DNA of 64,000 bases. Source: Micropterix aruncella. Lineage: Eukaryota > Arthropoda > Insecta > Lepidoptera > Micropterigidae. The notes below the pieces were generated by a model that was given only the letters and a program-made list of their open reading frames with translations, searched no databases and had not been told where the DNA came from. This document shows positions 34,506 to 44,445 of this stretch, piece by piece. Each line of letters starts with the position of its first letter. Positions within the stretch are counted from its first letter, which is position 1. The stretch lies in NCBI GenBank assembly GCA_944548615.1, contig OX155964.1:17526653-17590652 (forward strand), in the 5' to 3' direction. Both the position numbers and the translations under genes were made by a program.

Positions 34506-35073
34506 CCCTTCGGATACGTAACGACTAAATTTGGATACACATCAAAACACCGTTAACTACGTAACGACCAATATTGGCGGCTTGCTCCCGAAGCGCACAG
34601 TAAAATTATTTTCTAATTCGAACGAATTCTAAAATCCATACCAAATATCTCATTATTACCATAGTTACATAGATGGCCGCTAGAATAATTTTGCACGTCA
34701 TTTCGCGGATATTTCTGGTAAAATTCCATTCTCAAATATTTTTTTTTTCGAGAAATCATTAAAAATTTTATTGGTTTTTATGAGATTAAAATATTTTTGT
34801 ATGTAAATAAGCAAAACGAAATATTACCTTAATATAAGAATATAGAGAATCTAATAAAGGTTACGATAGTATTTTCAATTTATAAATAGGGTTCCGTATT
34901 TTTCCGTAAGGCAAGTACAAGTTAGAAATGCCGAGTTTTTTTTTACTTTCTCGACTTTGTCATATTTATTCATAAATATCTAATTGTTTTACAAAATGAG
35001 ATTTCAATATTCTATAAACGAAATTTCAATGCGATTATTGCTCTGCCATAAAATTATGCCGCTACTCGAAGGG
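34506..35073. mobile_element. piggyBac-type MITE, 568 bp
   Basis: TTAA flanks both ends (34502-34505 and 35074-35077). The ends are CCCTTCG and CGAAGGG, and after them both sides carry TACG- or GTAGCGG-like sequence without further perfect pairing. TTAA duplication and a CCC start are the mark of piggyBac elements. No transposase remains. Confidence 0.7.
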
Positions 35074-36225
35074 TTAAATACTCTCTGTATTTGTAAATAT
35101 TACATTTTTATAAATTCAGCTATAAATATCTTTCGAACCTATCTATAAAACCAATAAAATTTTATAAAATCTTTAAATAGAATCGATCTATAAAAAAAAT
35201 CAAACGTTCGTGTCCGTGGTTCCAATTGGGGCGTAACCACAGGATCCCCCAGATCCTAGTTTATTCGGCCAAAAAAAAACTTTTTTTCATGTTTTTTTTA
35301 ACCGTAAGATCAAATGTCGCTTACAGTTGCAGATTTGTTTGTACTACGCCGGTGATAAAAACTACTTAACAGATCGATATGTTAAAAAAAACTATTCTAT
35401 ATGAACTAAAAAAACTGTAAAAGATTTTTTAATATATATTTTTTTACCAGTTAACACAAAATTTTGGCATGTTTTTTTGTTTTTATACCTTGAAAAATTA
35501 TAACAATAAGTCATTTTTTGTATTTTTTTTTTTAGTTCATTTGGAAAATACACATATACAAATTATACCTTATTTTACTTTTTGTTTTAGGCAAAATTAC
35601 GCTCGCTATTACCGGTGCAAACAGATACCGTCATTTCTGCAGCGGTAGAAAAAAGAATTCTTTTATTGTAATTCAATACCTCAAAATAGTTTTTTTTACT
35701 ATTACAAAAAAATATTTCGTTTTTACAAATGCTCATCAAACTGATACAAAATCAGATTGCAACTTCAAGTAAAAAAAATAAACATGTTTCTTTTGGCCTT
35801 CTAAACCAGACTTTCCCCTTAATATCGATTTCGTACACCAGGTTAGAGAAATCAAATATACCATTTATTTAAATACATGCATAAGCCGTCATTCACGTTG
35901 CGATGAAAACATAGCGAATCTATTTTAAATAGTAGGGCTGTCTCATCAATACTGTTACAATCACTTTTAGTCTTGAAATGTATATAGTAAAATATATTAT
36001 TTAGAATGTTTTAGTCTGTTAATACGAACCTGATAATGGGATACCATATTGGCGAAGCAAATACGAGGTGCGATTAAGCAAACTAATTATATGTATATTT
36101 TTAAATAAATTGAACAGTGAATGGTTACGATGCGCGAATGAATAAACCTATCATTTTGTTCGATTTTTCGGTAATTGCTGCAATGTGTGCCTAAAAGCTT
36201 GCAATTTTAATTTAAAATAAATATT
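35074..36225. other. AT-rich, poly-T/poly-A rich, no gene recognised
   Basis: Repeated short T7-T9 runs between 35260 and 35720. No coding motif. Confidence 0.4.
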
Positions 36226-36229
36226 TTAA

Positions 36230-36856
36230 CACTTTAACAGCGGCCGATTTTTATAGCGTGTATTACGTTCCCGCGGACGTTTTTTGAGATTATTGTAACG
36301 GCTATAAAAAAAATTACCTGATTAGATATATAAACAATTTGTTTTTTATCTATTAGACTGACTTTTACGTCTTCCGGATAAAAATTAAAAATAAAAGAAA
36401 TAATATGATAAGTCATGAAATTATTTATTCAAAAAAGGGCATTTTTGTGAGAAAAAAAAGTTATACATGAAGTAATCATTGGTAATAAATCTTTTTTGTG
36501 TGGACATTCTTGAAACTTGGGTAATAGCATATTTGTACATCGCAATCTGGGGGATAGTAGACTGTCTCCTTGTGCCCTCGTTTGCCAGTTTGCTTCTTTC
36601 CAATGTCTGCGCAAACTTTGCACACCATCGACACCTTCGTATTTTTCTGTTTACGCTATGAATTAATTCTAATGAATCGCATAAGTATGTATGTATAGAC
36701 AAAATACTAAGCTATACGCTGGTACAACGCGAATAACGAACCGTGTAAGTGATGTTAAAACAAACTGTATGAAAGTCGATCCCGCCTCAGTACGTGATTC
36801 GCGACGTAGAGAATATTTTGTATCACGTACTGAGTACATGATCCGCTGTTAAAGTG
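36230..36856 (-). mobile_element. piggyBac-family element, 627 bp, internally deleted
   Basis: Perfect 14-bp ends CACTTTAACAGCGG (36230-36243) and CCGCTGTTAAAGTG (36843-36856) are bounded by TTAA on both sides (36226-36229 and 36857-36860). The minus strand carries the terminal cysteine-rich domain of a piggyBac transposase, so the element derives from an autonomous copy rather than being an unrelated foldback. Confidence 0.88.
36476..36628 (-). pseudogene. piggyBac transposase, C-terminal cysteine-rich domain
   Basis: A 50-codon frame, MVCKVCADIGKKQTGKRGHK onward to IYYQ and a TGA, has C-x2-C near the start, then ETVYYPPDCDVQIC and an FKNVH block. This is the C-x2-C ... C-x4-C ... H pattern of the RING-like zinc-binding C-terminus that piggyBac transposases use for end recognition. 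The Met is probably internal: upstream the frame meets a stop within a dozen codons, and the catalytic DDD core is deleted. A longer overlapping frame in another phase at 36421-36702 is a shadow. Confidence 0.75.
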
Positions 36857-37208
36857 TTAAGAAAGGAAGATTTTATTATTAAAAAGTCGTTCTATCAATG
36901 TACGTAAGTCGCATATTTAAATTTGATTGCACGATGAGAATGTAATGAATGAAAGCATTTCTAGGATATACGAAAGGGGACTTATCTGGTCCTTGTAGAC
37001 CAGGAGCTTCTGCACGCCTTTCTTCTCGCCTTTATTTCAGTGTATATTTTTAATTTTTCCTACAGTGGTATTAGTCGCCTGGGCAGGCGGGTTTCTCCCT
37101 GCCTCCTACAGCAGAGACACAACACTGTGAAAGATTAGGATCGATGCTGGAAAAGAATAGGCTGGAATATAGAATGGATATAGAAAGGATCTTACAAACT
37201 ATTGACTG

Positions 37209-37457
37209 ATGCAAATTGTTTTATATCATATTTTGAATTTTAAAAGAATTGTTCATCTTCACAACGGCAAGCCGTTATATGCTTTTAAAAAAAACTATTT
37301 AAAAAATGTAGTGTATCAACTTTTGTGCAGAATTTGCAATGCATTTTATATCGGGTTAAAAACGACATCACCTAATACTAGATTAAATAATCACGGGGCC
37401 AGTATAGGAAATGAAAGTCAGCTCCCAAGATCTTTGCTACCAAGGCCCACAATTTAA
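37209..37457 (+). pseudogene. Penelope-like element, GIY-YIG endonuclease fragment
   Basis: The frame contains NVVYQLLCRICNAFYIGLKT followed by RLNNHGAS. This matches the Penelope-element GIY-YIG module (VVYxIxCxxCxxxYIGxT...RLxxH), including the paired cysteines peculiar to these retroelements. The module normally sits C-terminal to the reverse transcriptase and nicks the target. Only this end is left, and no reverse-transcriptase motif precedes it. Confidence 0.62.
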
Positions 37458-38365
37458 CCTTTGACCAATGTTTTATAGTTAAAATAGTCAAATGCCTTGG
37501 TGAAGTAAAATGTTGTGAATTTTACCAACTTACATTAAAATGTACACCTTTTATCAGTAGCTAGGAGTACAGAAAAAATCAATTTGGAAACTGAATTTAA
37601 AACCTCCGAAAGTGAATATTCAGTTTTTTCGTCCACATTAGTGATATTATAAATGCTTACGTATTGGCGGGACAATCCCTATCTGACGCTGCAACAATGA
37701 CATTTAATTATTTAAACATTAAAATTTTATCCAAACTCAGCGCATTATTAAAAGAGAGGTTAGAATAAGACTCGGTTCATTTACATTAGTTTTACGGATC
37801 AAACTCGTTTGACAGCTTCAGCTATTTATTTTTTATCAAATTATTCTCAACGCTCGCCTGCATCTTTCTTTTTATGTGCGTGAATATTCAAAACAGTCGC
37901 ATAATGACGCTTATCAAATTTGGATTCTAACATTTCGAGGCGGCGAATGGGTAAGTAATTTATTGGGCATTTACCTATAAATATAAAGTAGACGGTGAAT
38001 TTTCAAAGACTTTTACCGTAAGCAGGTAAATTTTTCGCTAAATCCCGACCAATATGGATTGAAAATGCCTGGCAGGAATTTGTGTTTTTTGGTGAGTAAC
38101 CCAAATTTTGACATTCAATCCTAAATTATAGAAAACCCCCTTATTGAATAGTTTGGACCTATTTTCTTATGTAATTGACACTTTGGTTAAGCTATAAGAG
38201 CCTTAAAACGTACTAAACATATGCAGGATTTTTTTATACGTGAAATTTGCCCTCATCTGTTCCGCTGCGTTTATCATTCGCTCTCGATTTTTTTAAATGG
38301 AATTGACTGGGGACACAGTTTCTTTGATTTACTGTTGACCCGACCATATCGTCGACGGGGGTCGC
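37458..38365. other. No gene recognised
   Basis: AT-rich sequence without identifiable motif. Confidence 0.35.
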
Positions 38366-38415
38366 ACCGAGCAAGATATACATCTTGCTCGGTGAGCAAG
38401 ATATACATCTTGCTT
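38366..38415. repeat. Two adjacent hairpins with the same core
   Basis: ACCGAGCAAGAT / ATAC / ATCTTGCTCGGT is followed at once by a second GAGCAAGAT / ATAC / ATCTTGCTT unit. Confidence 0.75.
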
Positions 38416-38423
38416 GCAGAAGG

Positions 38424-38443
38424 CAGGGCCAGGAAGGTAAGGT
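38424..38443 (+). repeat. Direct repeat GGCAGGGCCAGGAAGGTAAG, copy 1
   Basis: The same 20-mer is at about 39232-39251, and shorter CCAGGAAGGTATAGCC forms occur at 41068-41090 beside the 5' end of the LINE at 39893-41052. Confidence 0.7.
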
Positions 38444-38444
38444 T

Positions 38445-39384
38445 TTTAAATTTAGTGTATTAAATTTCTTATTTAATTTCACCCCCATCCCCCCTTTATT
38501 TTCCTTGACCAGGAAAGTAAAAATTGCAGAAATAGATAAAATTATTATTTCGGCCTTACGGGCCGAATTTATTTCGGCCCTACGGGCGAACCTACTACCC
38601 CAAAAAGGTTTATTCAATTCAGTAATAATTCAATTAAATTTATTTTATTTTATTGTGATTGTGGCGTAGTAACATGGAGTTTTACAATTATTTAGTGGCG
38701 CACAACCTGCCTTTTAGGCGTACAATATTTGTTTTTTACAACATGTTTGTTTAGAGATAATATTGATTTAACAATTAGAAAAAAAACACATGTTATAATA
38801 ATATCAAATCAGTCAAATAAGGTATCAATAAGTTAAAGTAGGTAAATATAAAAAATATTTTATTAATACAATTAAAATTTAACCGGAAAATAAACAACAG
38901 TAAATATTTACTCAGTATAAAATTTTTTTACGCAATAACAATAGTTTAAACATAGTCAATATTTAAAGAAAACAATATTAAATTGTTATAATATTACAAA
39001 AAATAAAAAACACGCTAGATAAAACAAAAATGAGGTGTTATTAAATTCAACGTACCTACCTACATTAGATATGAACATCAAAATAAATTATGTGAATTAA
39101 AACTAGAATATCAAACATGTAACTAATAATATTAACAATGAAACAATGAAGAATTAAACGTAATTTATCCTTATAATTACGGTGAAATAAATTTCATTGT
39201 CATAATCATTTTTCTTTGTTCAGCCCAGGAAGGCAGGGCCAGGAAGGTAAGGTATAGCCATCGTAAAACAAGAACAGTATAACATCTCCATAGTACACCG
39301 ATTTTGAACTCACACAAGCGCCCGTTGTCCGTACGCTACCATTCTCAGGCGCCTCGGTGCCAGCCAGTCAGGGCTGCCACGCGA
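38445..39384. other. AT-rich spacer between CCAGGAAGG repeats
   Basis: A duplicated TTTCGGCC-TACGGGC unit lies at 38550-38590. The rest has no recognisable feature. Confidence 0.4.
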
Positions 39385-39392
39385 CAGCTAAG

Positions 39393-39425
39393 TATATAAA
39401 AGTGTAATGTTTTCTGTACAGTCTG
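39393..39425 (+). promoter_or_regulatory. TATA-like core promoter candidate
   Basis: TATATAAA at 39393 follows a GC-richer stretch (39300-39385) and precedes TGTACAGTCTG about 25 nt downstream, a plausible initiator. No gene is recognised downstream, and the downstream LINE is on the other strand. Confidence 0.25.
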
Positions 39426-39892
39426 TAATGCAACCTATCAGAAATTACATTTACAAGTTTTTACATTTACGTTACGAAATTACATTTTGGAGGTAACGTT
39501 TATTGTTCATATGCGTAGGTTAGTATGTTTCTAGGTAAGTAGGTCAATAGGTATATAGATGTGGGTAGGTAGGTAGATGCGCATTTGTTAAGTACCTACT
39601 TTAACTCACTAAAATGTAGGTATTTCGGACAAATGCAACACGTGATGAATGCTGTCACACAAAGCCAGCACTAACTCAGACTGTTTACTGTAACTATTGT
39701 TACAGTAAATTTTTGGCAAATACATAAACGTACATAATAATTATAAAGAATTGCATTTCTGCTTTGATCGGATCACAACTTGTCAATTGTGTATTTGTTG
39801 GGGCAACCCCTGGTGGTTCGGTGAAGCGTATGTACTCATTTCGAAAACGGGCTCGAGATGTCCTACTGTTGTTATTTTACTATGGTATATAT

Positions 39893-41052
39893 ATTTATTT
39901 ATTTATTTATTTATTTATTTATTTTCATAACAAATCAACATTACAGTTTCTACCAATCCGTTGATATGTAATATACACATAAATATAGAAAAAATAATAG
40001 AATTCTTACAAGTACATACATAACATGTTTAAATAAGCGTTAAATACAAATACCGGCATTAAGAATAGAAAAACTTACAAACTTACAAACTTACAGTACA
40101 TAAGAGTGAAAACAGTTTATATTATTCTGCCATAAACAAGTAGCGCAATGCCCACACCTTGAAGAGATGCGGGCTCGCTGTAAAAATATCAAAGTCTGGC
40201 GCTGTCGAACATAGCGCATTTATGTGCCGCAAAGCTCGTGTAAGTAGACTCCATCGACTTAGGTTGGTGCGCGAGGACGGCTCCGCAAATAGATTATGAA
40301 TACGAGCACGATTATAATTGTCCGGGACAAAGAGACAAACCTTCGCTAGCATGCTAGGATTATCAACTTTTCCCCTAATCAGCTTGAAAACGTAGGCCAT
40401 GGCGAGCATTTTTCTACGCAACTTAAGAGAGTTATAGCCCACCATGCCTAGTAGGAAACTAGTAGGGTATAAGTACGGATAATATCCGTACTGCTTAAAA
40501 TATATAAATCGTAAGAAACATTTTTGATTTTTTTCCAACATAGTGATATAAAGATCCTGATATGGATTCCATATAACTGCATTCGTTTCCAATCTGCTTC
40601 TCACAATTGAATTATACAATGTATGCATAACCCGTACATTGTGAAAATGCTTTAGGTTGCGAATAACAAACCCTAGTAGCATAAAAGAGGACTTAGACAA
40701 ATTAGCAATGTGCTCCTTGAACGTAAGCTGGGAATCAAAGAGAACTCCTAGATCCTTTACCTTCTCAACCCTAGTTAGCACCTCATCAGTGATGGAGTAA
40801 TCATAAATCAGAGGTGCGGTCGATCTAGTATATATCATCACTGAACATTTGGATATATTGAATGAGAGATTTTTATTCTGGCTCCAAGCCCAGACGGCAT
40901 CAATATCACGCTGGAAAAGCTTGCAGGCCTCAGCAGTTCCAGTGGACATGTACAATTTTATATCGTCGGCAAACATTAAACATTTTGCTGACACGATTAC
41001 TTTACTTAGATCGTTAACAAAGAGATTGAACAGCAAAGGGCCGAGGTTTGAT
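39893..41052 (-). mobile_element. Jockey/CR1-type LINE, 5' truncated, with (AAAT)n tail
   Basis: The element reads right to left. It begins inside the reverse-transcriptase domain at about 41052, next to an (AT)n stretch, and ends in ATTTATTT repeats at 39893-39925, which on the coding strand is an (AAAT)n tail. CCAGGAAGGTATAGCC-type repeats lie just beyond the 5' end. Confidence 0.85.
40122..41052 (-). pseudogene. LINE reverse transcriptase, palm to C-terminus (intact frame)
   Basis: This is the longest reverse-transcriptase frame in the window, about 310 codons without a stop. In order: NLGPLLFNLFVNDL at the truncated start (41050-41020), CLMFADDIKLY with the FADD catalytic pair, ISKCSVM, VKDLGVLFDSQLTF, YNSIVRSRLETNAVIWNPYQ, the SLKLRRKM thumb block and SSRTNLSRWSLLTRAL near the end. 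It copies its RNA into DNA at the nicked target. The endonuclease and N-terminal reverse-transcriptase blocks are lost, so it is inactive but young. The start codon in an automatic call would be artefactual. Confidence 0.92.
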
Positions 41053-41091
41053 ATATATATATATAGCCCAGGAAGGTATAGCCAGGAATGA

Positions 41092-41604
41092 ATACCCCAG
41101 GAAAGCAGCTTCTACTAACTGACACCTTCAAAGTGGCATAATTGGAATTTCATTACGAACTACAAAATGTCAAAAATAGAATGTTCCAGGTATTATTAAC
41201 AGTATTGGTTGCGCGTGTAGCTGCGCTAATGTCACAAATCGATCGATTGATTTAATTATAACAATATATATGATGTATTTTATGTATCCCAAATGGGATT
41301 AATTAGAAACCAAAATGAACGACAAATGCGGAAAACGAAGATTCGGGAGAGGACAGATTAAAGTTTCAGATTAATTAAAAACAAAAATTTAATGATACTC
41401 GTATTAAAAAGTAAGTAATCTTAAAAGATTGAAGTTACTTTTTTTATCATTCGGAGGTAGCTTTTAATTTCGTTTTTTTGAGTTATCGTAAAATGTAGGC
41501 AACCTATTTTAAAATCGAACGTTTTCATGTTTCTAATACCGTTTTCACCCTATGTAAGCTGAAATATAGAAGGAAAGAATCTACCCTATTACAAGCATAA
41601 TAAT
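41092..41604. other. AT-rich, no gene recognised
   Basis: No motif identified. Confidence 0.4.
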
Positions 41605-42135
41605 AATTAAAAAAATAATAATAAACTCTTTATTTGCACTTAATTATTATACAAAAAGGCGAGCTTATTGCCACATGGCAATGTCTTACAACTAACCTAA
41701 ACACAGTAGTGCATGCGCGCGTTGTGAAAATAAAGATTATTACATAACATACAGATCGCCTGCATAACATACAGACAAGTGGAAGAATTTAAAACTAATA
41801 ACGCCCGAGGAGAGGAAATTGGGAGAGGAAGAGGAGAGAAAGGAAAGAACTGGTTACTTATGAGAAAGGTAGTAATCCTTAAGGTGAGTCTTAAACGATG
41901 GTAAAGAAGGCGAGTTTCGTATGTTTGCTGGGAGATCGTTCCAGAGTCTTGCACCATGAACACAGAAAGAATAGGAAGAGAAATCAGTATTTTGACTCGG
42001 AATTTTTAGTAAACTGTCAGAGGCTGACCGAAGTACGAGACCGTGGGAACTTAGTGGTTTAAAAAGCTCGTGGAGATAGGATGCTGTTAATTGGGAGAGT
42101 ACACGATATGGGAGAGCAAGTATATGAACATTATC
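41605..42135 (-). pseudogene. L2-like LINE, intact C-terminus plus 3' UTR
   Basis: On the minus strand, from about 42127 to a TAA at 41854, the frame contains ILALPYRVLSQLTASYLHEL, SHGLVLRSASDSLLKIPSQN and FCVHGARLWNDLPANIRNSP followed by FKTHLKDYYLSHK. The ARLWNxLPxxIR...SLxxFKxxLK pattern ends L2/CR1-group ORF2 proteins. About 245 nt of 3' UTR follows, ending in an AATAAAGAG and TTATTATTATT tail at 41605-41640. 5' truncated. Confidence 0.85.
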
Positions 42136-42239
42136 TTAGTTTGGTAGTATTTTTGTACGTACTTTTTTTGATACTTTATCTAAAAATAAATAAAGTAGTA
42201 ATATTATTATTATTCTATTAGGATAGCAAATGACGTGCA

Positions 42240-43368
42240 ATTTTGCCACTATGGCCCAATATCTCGTTCTCAGGGTCGGCTCAACTATGGCTTCTACCCC
42301 GGTAAGGACTCTGTGTCCAAGGCTATTGTGCTGTTGGATCAGTTTATGCTGGGGGATTGAACCTCGGGCGCTGTAGGGATGTGTGCGCACCGTGCGGCTT
42401 CAGTCGACTTACATTCGACTGTCAGCCAATCGACTGTTGCACTCCGGTTAATAAAGGGGAACGATATACGGTTTCCTAAGCAGCAGGGGTTTATATTGAC
42501 CTATTGTCTTTGGGAGCTAATGGGCCCTGTTACAGTTAGGTCACTAAGACCCATATGTTCAGGGCCGGTCAAAACTCACGGGTATAGACCCATCCGGTAG
42601 CCTCCACGCAGAACTGAAAGCCCGGGTAGGACTCCAGCCTGCGGGCCAGTTTCCTTGGTATCAACCTTCGGGTGCTCCTGGACGGTTCCGCACCGTGCGG
42701 CGTCAGCCAATCGATTGTGTATTCCCACTGATAGCCGGTGGAGTCTGGGAACAGTATGTTTCCTATAGAGCGGTTGTAGTTGTTAACCTTACGGCAACTG
42801 CTCTTGAAACGATCATTCTGCTATCCGATTCCGGGTGAACAGCCGTGAAAATGATGCAGTGTTCCGCGATAGACTCGGTAGACACCGTATCACCGCTACG
42901 TAAGGGAGAGGACCGCGCAAGCGAGCTAGAACCTGTAACCAGTCGGGAGGCCAAAGAAATCTGGCCTTAACTGGTAGCGAGGACGCTTGATCTCTCCGCT
43001 GGATTAACTACCCGTTGGGCGGTAAGAGTTGGTCTCTCGCGGGCTAGTTGGCGGAGCTAGATAGTAGATTGGCATTGCCTAAGTCTTCTACGTTCATCCC
43101 ACGGCTGAAGGAACGTTCAAATATCGTTATGCCAGCCTGGGGTGACGGGTTCGCCCTTTGTAGTCGACACCGCCCAACTATGGTTTTACACTGAATAACC
43201 GCTTACGTCAGGTAGAAGCGGAGCAAGCGACCCGTGACCAGACCGGAGGACGGAGAAATCCGGCCAAATCTGGTAGAAAGGGCGTGAGGTTCGCCCACTG
43301 TTCACATTTCAGTGCCTCGGTAAGGCGTCGGTTTCTTACGAGCATATTGGCGGAGCTAGACTGTGTAA
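42240..43368 (+). repeat. 704-bp repeat family, locus D (tandem)
   Basis: A shortened monomer (42240-42540), a full-length one and part of a third lie head to tail: CACCGTGCGGCGTCAGCCAA, CCGCGCAAGCGAGC, GGCGGAGCTAGATAGTAG and ATATCGTTATGCCAGCCTGG recur in order. The array resumes at 43997 after an inserted LINE. Confidence 0.8.
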
Positions 43369-43996
43369 TCAAATTCAAATTCAAATTTAAATTCAAAAGT
43401 CTTTATTAATCTATAATATTACATATATTTTTCAAATTCAAAGCCATCCTAACTAGGCCTCGCCTGTACTAAGGTAGGCTTAATATAAAAGAAGGTAGAG
43501 TGGTTTTCGTAACTTGCTGTATTATTTTTGTATATTATTATTTTAAATTTAAGAAGATAGATATGTCTCCAAAATAATAGATCGTAATATTATTAAATTT
43601 AGGTATATACATATAAATATACACGTACATACATAAATAAATATATAATTTATAGATAAATATAAAATAATACTATATATACATATATCTCACAAATCGT
43701 GCTCTATTTTAATATATACTCGTATGTTATCAATGTCTCCGTTTCTTGTCGACCCATAGTCAAAAGTGACTTGACTAGTCCTAGATTTCAGTCTTGCAGG
43801 AAAAACACTATTCATTTTGTTGAACAGTCGAGGAGCAATGTAACAAAAATGTTTTTGCACAAAACTTGTTCTCTTTTTTTGGATTAAGTGCTGTCTGGTT
43901 GTTGTTACTCGTGTTCCTTTATGGTGTGTTGAATAGAGATGATAATTCTCATGATTATAGTAGTATAGTAGGACTACCTTAGCGTATATTTGACGA
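43369..43996 (-). mobile_element. LINE 3' end inserted into the 704-bp repeat array
   Basis: It is bounded on both sides by sequence of the repeat family (GGCGGAGCTAGACTGTG at left, CATGGACTTTAG at right). The 3' tail is AATTTGAATTTG-like on the coding strand, at 43369-43395. The coding part is at 43690-43996. Confidence 0.8.
43690..43996 (-). pseudogene. LINE ORF2 C-terminus
   Basis: An open frame of about 100 codons ends at a TGA (43690-43692). It reads VRQIYAKVVLLYYYNHENYH, HKGTRVTTTRQHLIQKKRTS, FCYIAPRLFNKMNSVFPARL. The FVQKHF..I.PRLFNKM pattern is the usual folded tail of Jockey-like reverse transcriptases. No catalytic motif is present, because the copy is 5' truncated at the junction with the repeat array. 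Confidence 0.72.
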
Positions 43997-44445
43997 ACGT
44001 CATGGACTTTAGAATCACCTTACGGCTGAATGAACGATCTATATCATTATAATTGCCTGAGGTGTCGGATTCGGCCGTTGCAGATGACAATTGTCGTCTT
44101 CCACTTTTGAAATGATAATTTGGCTACCTGACCCGCTATAGATTCTAACTGAATCATCGCTGAGCACACGGCAGGTAGAGGACAGCGCAAGCGAGAGACC
44201 TCGAACCTGTAACCATTCTGGAGGTCAGAGAAATTTGGTCAAAACTGGTAGTAAGGGCATAAAGTCGGTCCGCTAGGTGCACATTCCCGGTGTCTCGCGG
44301 TAAGGCGTTGGCTTCTTGAGGGCAGTTAGCGGAGTTAATTAGCGCAATGCCTTGTTCTTAGGTCTCTACGCTCATCCCAGGTTGAAAGAATGATTATATA
44401 TCGTTATACCTACCTGGGTTGACAAGTTCGCACGTTTTAGATGAC
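43997..44445 (+). repeat. 704-bp repeat family, locus E (continuation of D)
   Basis: It continues the monomer interrupted by the LINE and runs through one further partial unit: CAGCGCAAGCGAGAGACCTC, GGTGTCTCGCGGTAAGGCGT, TATCGTTATACCTACCTGGG. Confidence 0.75.

Noticed and set aside
36421..36702. 93-codon minus-strand frame with CRWCAKF
   Set aside because: The neighbouring frame at 36476-36628 gives the proper piggyBac cysteine spacing and stop position. The longer frame is a shadow.
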